From: Sclerodactyla briareus
Lineage: Eukaryota > Echinodermata > Holothuroidea > Dendrochirotida > Sclerodactylidae
DNA length: 64,000 bases
Assembly (NCBI GenBank): GCA_026419785.1
Contig: JAODTK010005634.1
Coordinates: forward strand, 1-64,000
Reading direction: 5' to 3'
Of this stretch, positions 13,081-25,740 are shown in pieces. The notes under the pieces are model-generated. The model saw only the letters and a program-made list of their open reading frames with translations, did no database searches and was not told where the DNA came from. Made by a program: the position numbers and the translations under genes. The first letter of the stretch is position 1, and the number at the start of each line of letters is the position of its first letter.

Positions 13081-14930
13081 TTGCGTTCCACCGCTCCGGT
13101 GCCGGTTTTCTTACATGTCATTTGTGACTCCGTGCTTCGCTCTTCCTCGGTACTCACAGCTCCGAAACACCAGCTCTGGGCCCCTCTCCGGGCTGCTGAC
13201 TCCCGGTTTTTATGGCCCCGGCTTCATGGCTCCGGCTTTGTTGGCTCTGCTGTTCTGGAATCCAGGCATCGTGGTACCGGACCTCTTCCACACTTTGTGG
13301 CCTCGACTCTCCGGGCGTTGTGGCCCCATGTCTTCGTGCGCCGCCAACTTCCCGGGCTTTCTCCTCCGCTTCGGGCTTCCCAGCGGCTTCCGACCTTTCT
13401 GACTCCGGGCTCCCGCAGCCTCCAGGCTTCGTGGCTCCAGGCTTTATGACTCCCGGCGCTCCGCAGCCCCGGGCCTCGTGCCTTTGCGGCTCAGCCTCCG
13501 CTGCTGACTTGGCCTCCCGATTTCCCGCGCTCTGGCCTCTGCGGCTCTCCGGCCTCTCCTGACCTGTGTCTCCCCATGCTATGTGGCAATCAGGTCCGCA
13601 CTGCGAGGAATCTTCCGTCTCTGCGGCTCCCTCCTCCCTGTTTCCGGCCTCACGTTTTGGCCTCCGACTGTGTGGCCATACAGGTGCCGCAGCTGCGGGC
13701 CTCCACGGTCTCTCCGGCCTCCGCGGTTCTAACCTCCGTGGCTCCGCGTTCGGGCCTACTGCTTTCCGGCCCCTGCCTTTCCGGTTCCCGTGGCTCCGGC
13801 CTCCCGGTTACAACGGTTCCGGCCTCTCCTTTCCGGTTCCCGCGGTCCGCCATCCGCCTTCCTGGTTTTCCACGGCGCCGGCCTCTGCGTTTCTGCGCTC
13901 TTGACATTGGCTCCTTGCCTTCCATTCCACCGCTCGGTGCCGTGGGCTTACAGGGCTTGTGACTCCGGCTTCGCGCTTTCCTGGACTTCGCGGCTCCGAG
14001 ACACCCGCTCTGGCCGCGCGGCTCTGGCCGCGCGGCTCCGGTTTTTGTGTCTCCTGGGCTTTCATGGCTCCGGTCTTTGTGGCTCCGCGTTCGGGAAATC
14101 CGGGCATCGTGGTACCCGACCTCCGAATTTTGTTAACCCCCGCGACTCCGGGCTTTGTGGGCCCCACTGCTTCGTGCTCTCTCCGCAGCCCCGCTTTGCG
14201 GCTCAACGTCCGTTGCTTTCCGGCCTCCACATTTCCCGCTGCTCCGTCCCTCCCGCTCTGGCCGTTCCCCCCCGGACCTTGTCGCCCCAGGCTAATGTGG
14301 CATCAGGTCCGCAGCTGCGGAGGAAAGCTTCTTCCGTCTCCCCTCCGCGGCTCCATCCTCCGCGTTCCGGCCTCAGGTCCGCGGTTTTGGGCCTCCGACC
14401 TGGTGCCCAGGCTTTGTGTGCCTCGGTGACGCCGCTGCGGCTCCGCGGCCCGGCCTCTGCGGTTCTAACCTCCTGGCTCTTCCGGTTCCGGCCTCTTCAG
14501 TTCCGGCTCTGTCGATTCCGCCTCTGCTTTTTCGGTTCCCGTGGCTTCCGTCCTCACGCGGTTACAACGGTTCCAGCCCTCCGCCTTTTCAGGTTCCTGC
14601 GGGTCCGGCCCTCCGCCGATCCCTGGTTTTCCACGGCTCCTGCCTCTGCGTTCTGCTGTTCCGGCCTCTGCGGTTATGGGGTTCCGGCTCCGCCTTCCCA
14701 GTTTTCCGCGACTCCTGCCTTTGGGGTTTCCGGTTCCAGCCCCCGCCTTCCTCCCAGTTTCCCGCGGCTCCGCCTTCCCGGTTTCCGCGACTCCGGCCTC
14801 CTCTGCGGTTCCGCAGCTCCGGTCTCTGCGTTCGGCGCTCTGCGGTTCATCCTAGCGATTCCGACCTACGAGGTTCCGGCTCGCGCGCTTCCACCGACCT
14901 TCAGTCCCGCGGATCCATCATCTCGGCACT
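13080..14930. repeat. CT/GC-rich array with higher-order duplication
   Basis: Built of loose TTCCGGCTCC and CTCCGGCCTCTGCGGTTCC words. A larger unit is duplicated. CATCGTGGTACC at 13267 recurs at 14105 with similar flanks (offset 838), the AATCAGGTCCGCA region recurs about 714 bp on, and CCTGGTTTTCCACGGC recurs about 761 bp on. The two copies therefore run about 13080-13915 and 13917-14860, with indels between them. The plus strand stays open for 483 codons across 13790-15241, but composition and the duplication explain this. Confidence 0.8.
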
Positions 14931-15203
14931 GTGACCCCCAGTCCCGGACAGGAGCACCTCCCCTGTCCCTAGATGCCTCACATGTTTTTCTTTCCGCGCC
15001 TCGATCGACCCAGCTGACTCGGGGGCAGTCCACCCACACACTGTGTTTCTGGTCGGGGCTGCCCCACATGTCCTGGACTCCTCCACCATTACGGTCGCCA
15101 TCCCATCCGACTAACCAACCAGGTGATGGCACTCACCCGCCTCCGGGTGCCCTGTGCTCATTTGGTCATAGTCCATGTGGGGAGTTGAATAAGATGATAG
15201 ATT

Positions 15204-15492
15204 CACGAAACAGAACAGGTTTGGAATCTGTGAATTTATGAATACGTTACCCCACATGGGACGTTCCCTCCCTTCCTTCCCCGCTTTCGGGCCATCACTG
15301 CGTCCCCCTTCGGCTCCGAGCCTCTCCGGTTGAACGCCAAGCCTGGAAAAAAGGGAATGGCGATGGTGTGGCCAACCCGTCATTTTGTAAATTTGCCGGC
15401 CAGAAGCTCGACGTGCAAGGGGGTGGGTGCATAGTCTGTGGGGTAAGTATTCATAAATTCACAGATTCCCAAACCGTTTCTGTTTTGGTGAG
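15204..15492. repeat. Foldback: ~55-bp inverted arms around ~180 bp
   Basis: The arm at 15204-15256 includes GGAATCTGTGAATTTATGAA and ACCCCACA. It is repeated in reverse complement at 15437-15492 (TGTGGGGTAAG, TTCATAAATTCACAGATTCC). The right arm overlaps the end of the 15333-15450 arm, so two inverted-repeat pairs share one border. The pairing is nearly exact, younger-looking than the rest of the region. Confidence 0.85.
15333..15450 (-). repeat. Right arm of inverted repeat paired with 8811-8919
   Basis: In reverse complement this reads TTACCCCACAGACTATGCAC, CACCCCCTTGCACGTCGAGC, then GGGTTGGCCACACCATCGCC and CCAGGCTTGGCGTT. It matches the arm starting at 8811 and the arms of the element at 47590-48050. 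Confidence 0.7.
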
Positions 15493-16560
15493 TAGGCAAA
15501 CAAAATGCGAAAACTCCCTGTGTGCACATGTTTGTCTGTTTTTGGCTGATTCCCCACCCGTATATATGGCCAAGTGCTCCTGCACATGCACACCAGTGGT
15601 GTGCGAAGTGGGGTTTGCGGTCAGAACCCTCTTTACCCATGTGACCGCTTGAATTTTTGTTCAAGCCAAAAACTTTTTTCACTGTTCATAGAACCTTTTG
15701 CAGCTGTTATTATCATATTTTCTCACAGTCTTTCAGGGGCCATAAGTTGCTTTATTTGCCAATGTGATGGTGAAGCTATAACTTGAGTGCACTCTCCTTG
15801 GGTCCTGACCTCAACCCCCCCGTCCCCCCCCCCCCTCTACTCCCAAGACACCCTCTTGGTGTGCCACTGATGCACACAGCACACACAGCACACACACCAG
15901 AAATAGTTGACAAACAAAAATTGCTGGCTTGTCACTCTCAGAGACTGGGGTTATCCTCATGACTGGCTGCAATGTTGGAATCCTTAAACGACCTTTGGCA
16001 ATTTTGTTTTCGATATTCTGTTTTTGTTCACTCATATTTCTAATTGTGGCGACAGTTTGTAATCACAGTTTTCCATATCAGGTGCGCCTGATGTTCATCA
16101 TTCCATAAACTGCAGGGTACTGTGGCTCTCGTCTCACCACTGACAACAGTTTGAAAATAATTTCTTGTGCAAAGTTGGATTCCAGAGGATCTAGTCATCG
16201 TATTAAAGTCTTTTCTTCTTCTTCCTGCCCACTCTTTCAAATTATTCTCCATCTCCCTTCCAAGTGCTATACAAACTCTGCACATCTCTCCCATGATCTA
16301 AGCACGCTCTGTTGCAATTCTAGCATCCTGAAGTATGCGGGTCGGTGTTTATAATCCAGGCTTATGCCTATAAGCAATACTGTTTGTTATCCTTTTTTTG
16401 CACCGTGAATTCACCTACATGTATTTGCCCCAATTTGTGGAGAGACTGTGTGGTAACCATTCATGGACTGAATTTGCTTCATCTCAAGCAGTTGTACTGA
16501 ACTTATTTATATTCTACACTGTAGGTATTTCATCATGGTTGTACAGTAACTCTTTAAATT
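15493..16560. other. Intronic stretch, nothing recognised
   Basis: Low-complexity C run at 15824-15836 and CACACAGCA repeats near 15870-15897. No conserved exon or transposon end was seen. Confidence 0.45.
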
Positions 16561-17908
16561 GCAGGGTTCTAGTGGGCTTTGATGTTAGCGGAGTAGTTTC
16601 TCCGTCCTCGGTGGATGGTGCCATGTTTTTGTCAAGTCAAAAAAATATGATATGAGCTAGTTTTTGTTTTTAACTCAATCAACCCTCTACAACGCAATGT
16701 CTGATTGATACAAAACTTTCCACAGTGGCCCCTTATAAAATCTTCAAAAGAATTGAATGTGGGCATCGCAACAACACTTTGTGGCAGCCAGCTTGGATTT
16801 CAATGAACTGAATTCAATAGTGTTTGTACATAACTCCCTAGTGCCTTTCGGATCCATATGGAATTGCACACATGATTGTCTGCTGAAAATCTTGAATGGG
16901 TCAAAAAGTGGGCGTGGCCGGCCGCTCTGAAAAGGGGCCATTTTGGGATCTCTTGTGCAACTAGTTTTTCGCTGATCGCACGTTTTGAAGCATGGCGATC
17001 ATTCAAAGACCAACTTTTGTTTTCTGCCATACGACTCTACCCAGTGGCCATCTTGAATTTTCTGCAAAAATAATTTTTCGCTGCCAGATTTGACATTGTT
17101 TTTTTTTTATTTTGCACCATGATCGCGTAATGAACCTTTTGAATGGGGAAAAGTCACCGGACTGCTCTGATGGCAGCCATTTTGGATTTTCCGCAAAACT
17201 GAGTTTTTTTGCTTATTTGCGCATTTGAAGGATTCATAGTTTTCTGATACCACTTTTGTTGTCACCCATGGCGACCCAACCCGGCTATTTTGAATTTTTT
17301 GGCGGATTCTACAGACAAGTTTTCTGCTGAATTTGTGCGTTTTTCGAGGCATGGCAATTGTTTTTAACCAACTCTTCTTTCTGCCCCATACGACCCAACC
17401 CACCGGCCTTTTAAAAACTTCCTCGAGTAAATGATTTCTTTCGTCATTTTCAAACCATAATTTCTCCCCATAGGACCCCATGCAACAGCCATTTCGAATT
17501 CCTGACAGAACTGATTTCACTGCAGATTTGCATATTTCGGAACATGGTGTGTGCATTGGAACCATCTCCGCACTTCCCTTGGTCGAATCCCCTTCTACTA
17601 ACAAAGAACAAGGCGAACAATGTCATTCTCTGATTGAATTGAAAGTTGGGTAATTTAATATACATGTTGGCCTTGGCGGTTCACCATGGCGCCAGGCAAC
17701 GGCAATTTCAAAATTCCGACGAACTGAATTTCCTGCAGATTTTGTCATATTTCGGAGCATGGTGTGTGCATCGGAACCAATCTCCCACTTTCCCTGGTCA
17801 TAAATCCCCTTCTAATAGAAAAAAAGGGCGAACATGTCACCCTCTGATGATTGAAAGTGGGTATACATGTTGGCTTGGGCTGTTCACCCCGTCACGGGCG
17901 ATGTCTAG
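16560..17908 (+). mobile_element. Tandem ~125-bp array ending in hairpin plus CTAG, Helitron-like
   Basis: From about 16780 to 17780, diverged ~125-bp units repeat GCCATTTTGAATTTT, CTGCAAAA, TGCGCATTT, GAAGCATGGCAATC and CATACGACCCAACCC. The right end has a small CCCG-TCA-CGGG hairpin followed by CGATGT and CTAG at 17905-17908, then T. That is the 3' signature of Helitrons (hairpin, CTRR, host T). The left end was not found and 16560 is a guess. No helicase or Rep protein is present, so the element would be non-autonomous. Confidence 0.45.
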
Positions 17909-20900
17909 TTGTAGGAGATGTCCTAGGAGCAGGAGTGTCCATGGGCGAGGCTGGAATGGTATTCCGCTTCGAAGATGAAATTGATCTGTATATTGCATCA
18001 ATGTAAGTAGCACAAACCCCGGCCCCTCACCTCCGTCTGCGGGTCAGCTATTAGTTGTAACAAATGTCTTGATGAGGGGTCCCTTCAAATGGATTTGTAA
18101 AGAATGCCCGTATTGAGGTCACTGTCACACTACTGCTACTGCCCCGTTGTGCTCTCTGATGGGAAGAGTGTAACCTCCTTGCAGTAGCATTCAAGAGAGA
18201 CAAAAAGCAATTGCAAGCACAGTGGAACAGAGCTGCCACACCAGGCCTACGGAACAAAAAAGGGGTTTCCCAATCCTTGCTTGTGATCCAATACAGAAAC
18301 AGTGTAAAGTGTCAGTTGTCAGGGGTTTCTACAGTATTCCGTGTGACCTCAATTATGGGACCCCCCATGTCAACGAGATAGTTAAAAAGGGCAACAGTCT
18401 CCTTTTATTCGTGCGGCAGTTGAAATTCCACGGCCTTTCAAGGAACGATCTCTACATCCACTTGTCTCTTTGCATCTGGCCTCGAATACGCAGTCACCTG
18501 TTTCGCAGCTGGACAATCACCCCTCCTCCTGTACGAATCAATCGAGCGATTCCAGATCTCTCATACGGATTACGTAACCAGCTATTCTGAGGCATTAAAA
18601 CACGCTCAATGTGCCCAGTCCCAGCAATCGGTGATATGCGCTCTGCACTCATTTGCCAAGTACCCTTGCTTCAAACCCTTCAATACTATTAAACGCAACG
18701 ACATCAGAAAATAATGCACTGTCATTGTAAAACTGAAGCAATAGAAAAAGTTCACTTCCTATTTGACACATATTTTGAAATACTTGTAACTTTACTGTTT
18801 GAATTCCGTTGGTTTGTTTTACTTAGCTGTTTTTTTTATATCTGTTTCTTATGAAATCAGCTTTTAATTGTATAGTCTGTATTTCTGGCCGTTGGCCTTT
18901 CAAAATAGTTTTTTAATAAAATAACCATTTCAAATCATCATCAACCATTTCCTCGTAATATTTCCATTGGTTACCGGTCTCTGAACGGGTAAATTTCAAA
19001 ATCAACACTTTTCAAATGCCCCTCATTGCTACTCGGCAATTAATGACTTCCAACAATCGCATTCATTTCCTAGAACTGATTTTCTTATCTCTGTTTGTTT
19101 CGCTTTTTTGTCAGCTTCCTATTTATATCCCTCTAGAGAAGCACTTTATTAATAATTGTACATAAGCTCTTTGAAATTCTCTGCAAAAAAGAACCATGAA
19201 TTGACTCAAACTTCAGCATCACACTGAATACAGAATGACACGGCTGCCCAGAGTATCCCATGCCTACAGTATATAGTGGTGACTAAACATGAGCAACCAA
19301 GACACTTCATTTGGTACTTCCCGATCCCCATCCCCCCCCCCCCTCCTCATTTTCCCTCACAACAATATCATATTGCTTTTATCCCGCACCTACAATATCC
19401 ATTGCCTTTTTTAAAATTTTATCATTATACCTGTACTTGAGCCTGGTGTGGGTTGGTGACACAGCAGTTTCCGATAATCCCTAAGTGCTGACCATATTAA
19501 ATCCAATGAATACTGCCCATGATTTCTATCGATTTTGGTCTGTTACTGCATGTGTGGAAGTTAACTTGACTGGAAAGAGAGATTAGGCCACAGGGGGAAT
19601 CAGATAATGTCCAGCTACAAATAGATGGAAGTAGGAGTAGACCTTAAAGCTAATCAGGGAATGACATACTTGCAAGAGAATGGGATGAGTTGGGCTTCCA
19701 ACCATGTGAATCGAGAATGTCCAACTATAGATGGACTTGAATTTTGAATTGGTGGCTGCGCGCTGGCAATAAGCCGAGTTTTCGGATTTACAGTTAATGA
19801 ATGGATAGGTCATAGGGGAATACCGCAGTTCAACGTTGAACTACATGTGCAGAACGATCTCTCAGAACTCCTTGCCGAAGTCAAATTTTCTACATTGGAA
19901 TCTCGCCCTCAAATCAGCATTGGTTTCCTTGTTGTTTCAAAGACTATCTAGAGAGTAACTAAAGCCATGAACAGCATTAGAGAGTAACTAAAGCCACGGA
20001 CAGGCATCTGAAGTCTGAACTTTCAGAGACTGCCCTTTAAATGGTTCAGTCAATTAGGGCAGCAACGGCCAAAGTTTTGGAAGAATAAGTAGTTTAATCC
20101 TGATCACCGCCAGTAATTTTGGCAGAGGTGAGCGCAAATTGACTGCCTGAAACTCTGCTAAGATTACAGTGGCCCATTAATGCAGTTACTGTACTTAGGG
20201 GGCCGGTCTATTTTTTCGTACCGGGTGGCACTACATGGAATTTGGACACATTTTCAATCCCCCCTGAAAAAAATCCATCTGGCATGCAGTATTTTGTGTG
20301 TTGGCAGAATCCTCTTTCAACCTGTGTGGCATCCTTTAGTTCACATTACAATAGCTATACTACAAGCTTCCCACCCCTGCTGACTCTGAGGGTCCTTCCT
20401 TTGTTCAGGACTCTGGTGCCATTGTGATCAGAGTACTGTATTATGAACTGAGGGCTGGCTGATATCAACAGCCATGGTCATCTGTCGCAGGTCATATACA
20501 GTGCAGTATCAATTCAGGCAAACTATCGAGGTAATTGAGAGGGGCATGAATAATTATGTGACCACAAAAAAGCAATTTTGCATGGCCTGGGCTGGTAAAA
20601 AGGTGCAAATTCACAGGAAGGAGAAGCACGATCCACTATTAAACAGCAAATTGTCAACCGGGCAAGGAGGCTTCACACATTCCCTCCCCGCCATGGCAGC
20701 GGGAATAAGTGAGTTAAATTAGTTGGGGTTGTGGAGGGGTTGCATGACCATGACGAGACCATATATCCTGGAAAGTGGGGGCAACCTCCAAGGCCTGTAA
20801 TTCCCTGACTTCGTGTAATGATTCAGTCGTATGATGCTGTGCATACGATGCAGCCTTCAGTCTACTGGTATGATCTACTACTCTACACAGTGTAAGTTTA

Positions 20901-22490
20901 CTGTACAACAGACAACACGTACCTCTAGATTTGAGACGCTGTAGCTAACGGAAAAGCGGAAGGTGGCAAGTATTGAAGTACAACTGCAGGATGATTATAA
21001 GAGCTAATATTTAGCTGAGAGAGAAACTGAATGCGCAGTCCAAACCTGAAGTTCATAGGAATTTTCGTTACGTCCTTTGAAGTTTGTGCATGTGTATAGC
21101 GTCAAATCATAAAGCGTCCCATCATGAATATTGAATATGCATACTTGTGCAACCGTGCAACCAGTTCTCTTTGTGTTCTATTTAAAAATTCGGCACATTG
21201 ATCTACTTCGAGAAGCATTTGTCATGGATTGTTGTGGGTTTGTAGGGGTTGATGGTCCACTTTGGAGCCCTTCGGTGAAGAACGAAACACATGAACTTCA
21301 GCTAAAGGTTACTCTTCAACAAAATGAAATACATAACATAAATTTCCGTGTTGTCGCAATGTGATGTCATGCATTATTGCACATGGGGATTCCTCCCCGA
21401 TCTCTCTGCATAATGGACTCAAACTTTGAGGCCAAAAACCCACATAGCATAGTTTCAATAGGGTTTGGACCTGATAGATACAGTTTCCCATCCTCCACGA
21501 TGTCACCTCTGTTGATCCAAGCCAAACAGTTGTCCTTCAACTCGGCCATTCCTATTATGGATGCGATTGGATATTATTTCATTATGGGGAGTTGGGCCTT
21601 TGAAGTTTGCATCCGTGGGTATTTCCCCATGATCAGAAACATCTCATCAGCCATTAATGATGTTGTGTCATCCTGCACAACCTTATAAACATCTTTTTTT
21701 TCTTTTGAAATTTCAACATATCAATTTGCTTTGAGAATATAGTAGTCTCAGACTCTCAGTAATGTGTAAGAGGGATTACTTGTAGTGCGGTTGGTTTAGG
21801 AGGAACTTAAAGACAGTAGAACAAACTTGTGGGATGTCGAGTTACATACATTTTGGGCACACAAAAACATAGAATGCATCTGTGGTTTTGAACTGTGAGA
21901 ATGATGCATTAGTGACTCTGGGCTAATTTCTCTGCATAATGGATAACGTGCAGATCGAATGGGTTTATGTCTACTTCACTTGAGGAACGAGGGGGCTTTT
22001 TCGCACGGGAACCAGCCAGATCCGTGTAGCCTTACTGTGCGGGTCTCCAACTGTCAGTTACAGTTGTAATTTGTTAAGCATCTACGCTCCCATTTGTAGA
22101 ACCCCATACTGAGGAAGTTGGATTTGAGGAATATCTTGTTGGTTCTTGGACTTGAATATCACACAATATTGTCAATATGCTAATGTACTATGACTGACTG
22201 TGGAGTGTGGACACTGGTTCCAACATTCCTGCACCATCTGATTGCACATACATGTGAACATAATGCATGGGCTTAATAGGAATAGATGCCGCATGATTGT
22301 GTTAGTGTAATTGCACAGCATTTTTGTACCGATTTGACCCTTTGGGCATGCGCAAACCACATTGGACGGCCTATAATTGATTTCTAGTTGTGCCGAATTT
22401 CAGTGCTTCGAACGGGGATTTTAAGTACTTCCTTACCCCCCCCAGTACGTAGGTTCACTGGTTCCACAGACTGGCGCTAAAATAGTAGCA
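17909..22490. other. Intronic stretch with few landmarks
   Basis: Includes an 88-bp stretch at 17915-18002 that looks exon-like (see findings) and a C run at 19333-19343. No recognised element or confident exon was found elsewhere. Confidence 0.4.
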
Positions 22491-22492
22491 CA

Positions 22493-23173
22493 ATAGACAG
22501 GTGCAGGCCGTAAACCACCACGTGTAATGTCCCGGCATAAATGGCCTTCGTGACCTCATTTGGAGGAAGCACTTCACTTCATGTCCTTTGCCCTCATGGT
22601 GACTTTGAAATGCCCTACAATGTTGTTCAAGCCAACTGTAGTTCACCTTCTCCAAGTTTCGTTTGGATCAGACAAAGTTAGAAAAAATCTCGAAAAAAAA
22701 AAGGATTTGACCGCTCTGGTAGCTAAAATTAACCAACACTGTTTTTTCTGGACTAACTTTTCTCCCCCCCCACTCTCCAAGTTTCATGTAAATCGGATAA
22801 CTCTGTATTTTCGCAAAAAGGACAAATTTGATCTCCGGTGACCTTGAAATCACTGTCATGGTTTTTCCTTGGACCATTTTTGGTGCTCGCTCCAAATCCA
22901 CCCACTAAGTTTCCTGTAAATCGGACCACTCTGTTTGTTTTCGTTCGAAACTAAGCAAATAGAGGGCGCATACATTCAGAGATGTCCATTTTCGAACTCC
23001 ATCTGAGAATTTTGCTATGACGGACATGTGTACCATGTTTCACCGATCGATCGGATAAACATTAAAGAGTATTGCGCTAAACGCCTAAAGTTTCCGGTGT
23101 TGGCGAACGGCGGAGAGGCGCTACACCCCGCAAAACCCAATATCCCCCAAACACGTGAATGTTTTGTCGGGGA
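22493..23173 (-). mobile_element. Helitron-like non-autonomous element, copy 1
   Basis: On the minus strand it starts A|TCCCCGACAAAACATTC at 23173 and folds into a terminal hairpin (CCCCGACAAAACA / TGTTTGGGGG). It then reads GGATATTGGGTTTTG and a CGCC-rich stretch. Internal repeats carry TTTATCCGAT and ACTTGG-type phrases. The 3' end has ACGTGGTGGTTTACGGCC, a worn form of the family's GGCGGTTTACCCGCC hairpin, then CTGTCTAT near 22493 in place of CTAG. Same family as 31361-33952, 50270-50991 and 51107-52300. No protein is encoded. Confidence 0.6.
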
Positions 23174-23869
23174 TATCCTATATGGAATTGTCAAACACTA
23201 TTCATCTGACCATGTGTACGTTAAGGCTACTTCCAGAATTTCAGGAAATTCAATGTTCAACACAGTGTGACTGTATGCCCCCATTAAAAACCCCTGCGGA
23301 TTCATTGGCCACCCTAGTTTTATAACATGTCGTCCTGCTTGTCCCCCCTTCTTCCACCAGGAATCACCCATTAAGATTCCATCTTTCGATGCTTCAAACA
23401 CGCACAGTTGCGTGATCAGGTCTAATGGTCCAGGACTATTAAATAGAGCTTATGGCCATGGAGGGATTAGAGAATTTGTCAACGGAAGCAATTATCTTGA
23501 ATGGTGCAAAGCACTGGCTCCTGTTGAATAGTAATATCTAAGGCCTAATATAAACTCTCAACACCGGCTCCCTAATGTAATTAGGACCATGTACCCTCAC
23601 AGTTGGAGCAAAGCAGCCACCAGTGGTGCGGCAGCTGTGTGATGGGGGGGGGGGGGGGGGGTAGGTGGATCTGTCCTAGTAGGGGGTAGTGGAATGGAAG
23701 GGTGCTTAGGGATGCTGTGTGAAGTACACTGTATGTCCCGATCTACTCTTTCCTTCAGGTAGGTTCCCAGATAAATTTGTCAAATGATATCCTGACCTGT
23801 TCAAAGGGGTGTGACCCTTCTTTTGGTGAATCAGAATATTTCCTTCTAATCGTCAGCAATTTCAGTTGG
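23174..23869. other. Intronic stretch with an 18-G run
   Basis: Only a homopolymer run (23644-23661) stands out. No exon or element end was seen. Confidence 0.5.
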
Positions 23870-25740
23870 GTGTTGTGGACACAATAACTTTGAACCCACC
23901 TGATGGATCAAGTCCATCCTTGGTATATGTGAAGTACATATCCCCGTATTGTTTCATGGTCATAGTTTAAAGGTCATCTGAGCTCAACAGAAGCCACAGT
24001 CTGAAATCTTGTGGACACAATAACACGATGGTCCGATCTGAGTTTGGTGTTATCAATCATCCAATTAACCCATTTGTTCTTGTATCTGGGTCATAGATGT
24101 TATTAGAAATGATGCACGGAATGCACTACCGCTTTTGGCATTCTGGTTATATAGTTACTATATTGCAACTATTCTGGGGTTGAAATTGACTTGTGGTATC
24201 GGACAAGATCCCCCAACAGAGATTGCTTGATTACGCTGATGGAATTAGGTTAAAGGAAACAATTAATTAAAGGCAAGTATGAGCCACCTCCACGCACTTT
24301 ATGACTTTCCTTCAGATTCCAAAATGAAGAAAAAAATGATTAATTGTTGATTCTTTGACGATCTATGCAGTCCTGACAGATAGGTGTAATGTGATGCCTG
24401 GCTTGTGCACACAATAACTGGACACCACCTGGATGGGTGAGGCTTCTCCTCGGTAGTACCGGATAACTGTAATAGAGCCCCTCCCCCTTTTGAATAACAC
24501 AAACCCTCCCTTTTTGGGGGACATTTCATGAAGGTTAGTGGCATATTTCACTAATTAACGATGAAAAATTAGTCCTTGACCAAGGCTGTAACACAAATGT
24601 ATAGTGTTTGGGTATAGCCTAACACATGTAGTATAGGAAATTTCAGAAGCCTATACTGCCAATTATCTTTTTGCCTTAGAAAATACCCTCAAATATCGCC
24701 CCCCTCTTCGAAAGTGTAATGCCCCCTGGTCGTTTATTACAGATTAAACGGTATGTGGCAATGTGGGGGTTCCCCAAAATGAGGGACATGATCCCTATTT
24801 TTGGGGTGTAGATCATAGTCATCTGAGGTCAATGAGGTCCGTCTGGGACCTTGGTAACATGATATAAGTCCAGAAGCTCTGTCCTTTTAATGCTGAAATT
24901 CCGTATGCAGCTTCAAAATGGGGAAGGAGGCACCCTATTGATTTCTCAGTCTGAAATGGGGGTCATTGTAAGGGAAAAAAAAAACATTTGAATTTGAGAA
25001 GCATGTTAGGCCCGTTTGGGTGTGGTATACATTTGTATGTGTTCAGCTTAATTCCCATAATCTACAAGATCTCCACTCCATTGTTTTGGGTCAGGTCCTA
25101 AGTCATCTGAGTACCTTTTGAACATGATAAATTCCAGAAATTGCTTGGTCCTGTCATGCTGACATTTGGTATGAGCCTTCTAGAAGTACATGAAACTATT
25201 TAGTTTCTTTCTACTGTTGGTTGGGGTATTTTGGGCAGAAAATGTGGAAATTGTGGAAATGGAGATTTCAGTAAGTTTTGGCTTGTGAACACGATACTCA
25301 ACCCTCTCTAGACGAATCAAAGTGGTCATACTTGGTATGTGTGTCTACATAATAAGTCCATGAACCCTTTTGATTGGGCCGGGCCCAAAGTATCTTTGAT
25401 GTCAAAGCCTGAAAATATTGTGACATGATATGGAGAGTCCAGAATGCCCACTTGCTGCAAGCTGATATTCGGCACGTGAACTATATTGGGAGAGGGAACA
25501 AGAATTCTACTGTTGTTTGCTGACTTTGTTTTTGTAGGTAGGTTGGGTGTCATTTGGGAAAAAAATGAAAATGTGAATATTGATACAGATTTGAATAACT
25601 TGATCCCCCTGTTGTTAATCAAGCTCATACCAGGTATGAAAATTTTCCCATCCTGAAAGCATAACTCAAATTTTTTGGGGTCAGGGGCAAAGGTCATCTA
25701 AGGTCCTCAGAGTTCAAAGTCGGAATGCTCACAGGAATCA
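23870..25740 (+). repeat. Degenerate T300 tandem units
   Basis: Diverged copies of the ~300-bp unit. TTGTTTTGGGTCAGGTC, GTCATCTGAG, AAAGTCTGAAA-type phrases and CTTGTGAACACGATA recur at ~300-bp spacing, with heads such as TTGATTCTTTGACGA at 24348. Units are more worn than at 8935-10270. Between 24130 and 24290 and at 24600-24760 the pattern is interrupted. Confidence 0.65.

Larger units (their letters stand above)
8811..15450. mobile_element. Candidate 6.6 kb inverted-repeat-bounded element
   Basis: The two ~110-bp arms are inverted relative to each other and belong to the same family as the 0.46 kb element at 47590-48050. Between them lie ~300-bp tandem units (to about 10270), a hairpin array, a GC-rich stretch and a CT-rich array. 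No transposase was seen. This may be a composite foldback element that gathered satellite DNA, or two separate arm insertions that happen to bracket the arrays. Target duplications were not resolved. Confidence 0.4.

Noticed and set aside
13790-15241. 483-codon open frame on the plus strand
   Set aside because: Falls inside a CT-rich higher-order repeat; residues are mostly Ser, Pro, Arg, Ala, Leu and Phe set by the repeat; no domain is visible.
17107-17604. 165-codon minus-strand frame
   Set aside because: A by-product of the ~125-bp tandem units; the repeated residues follow the repeat period.
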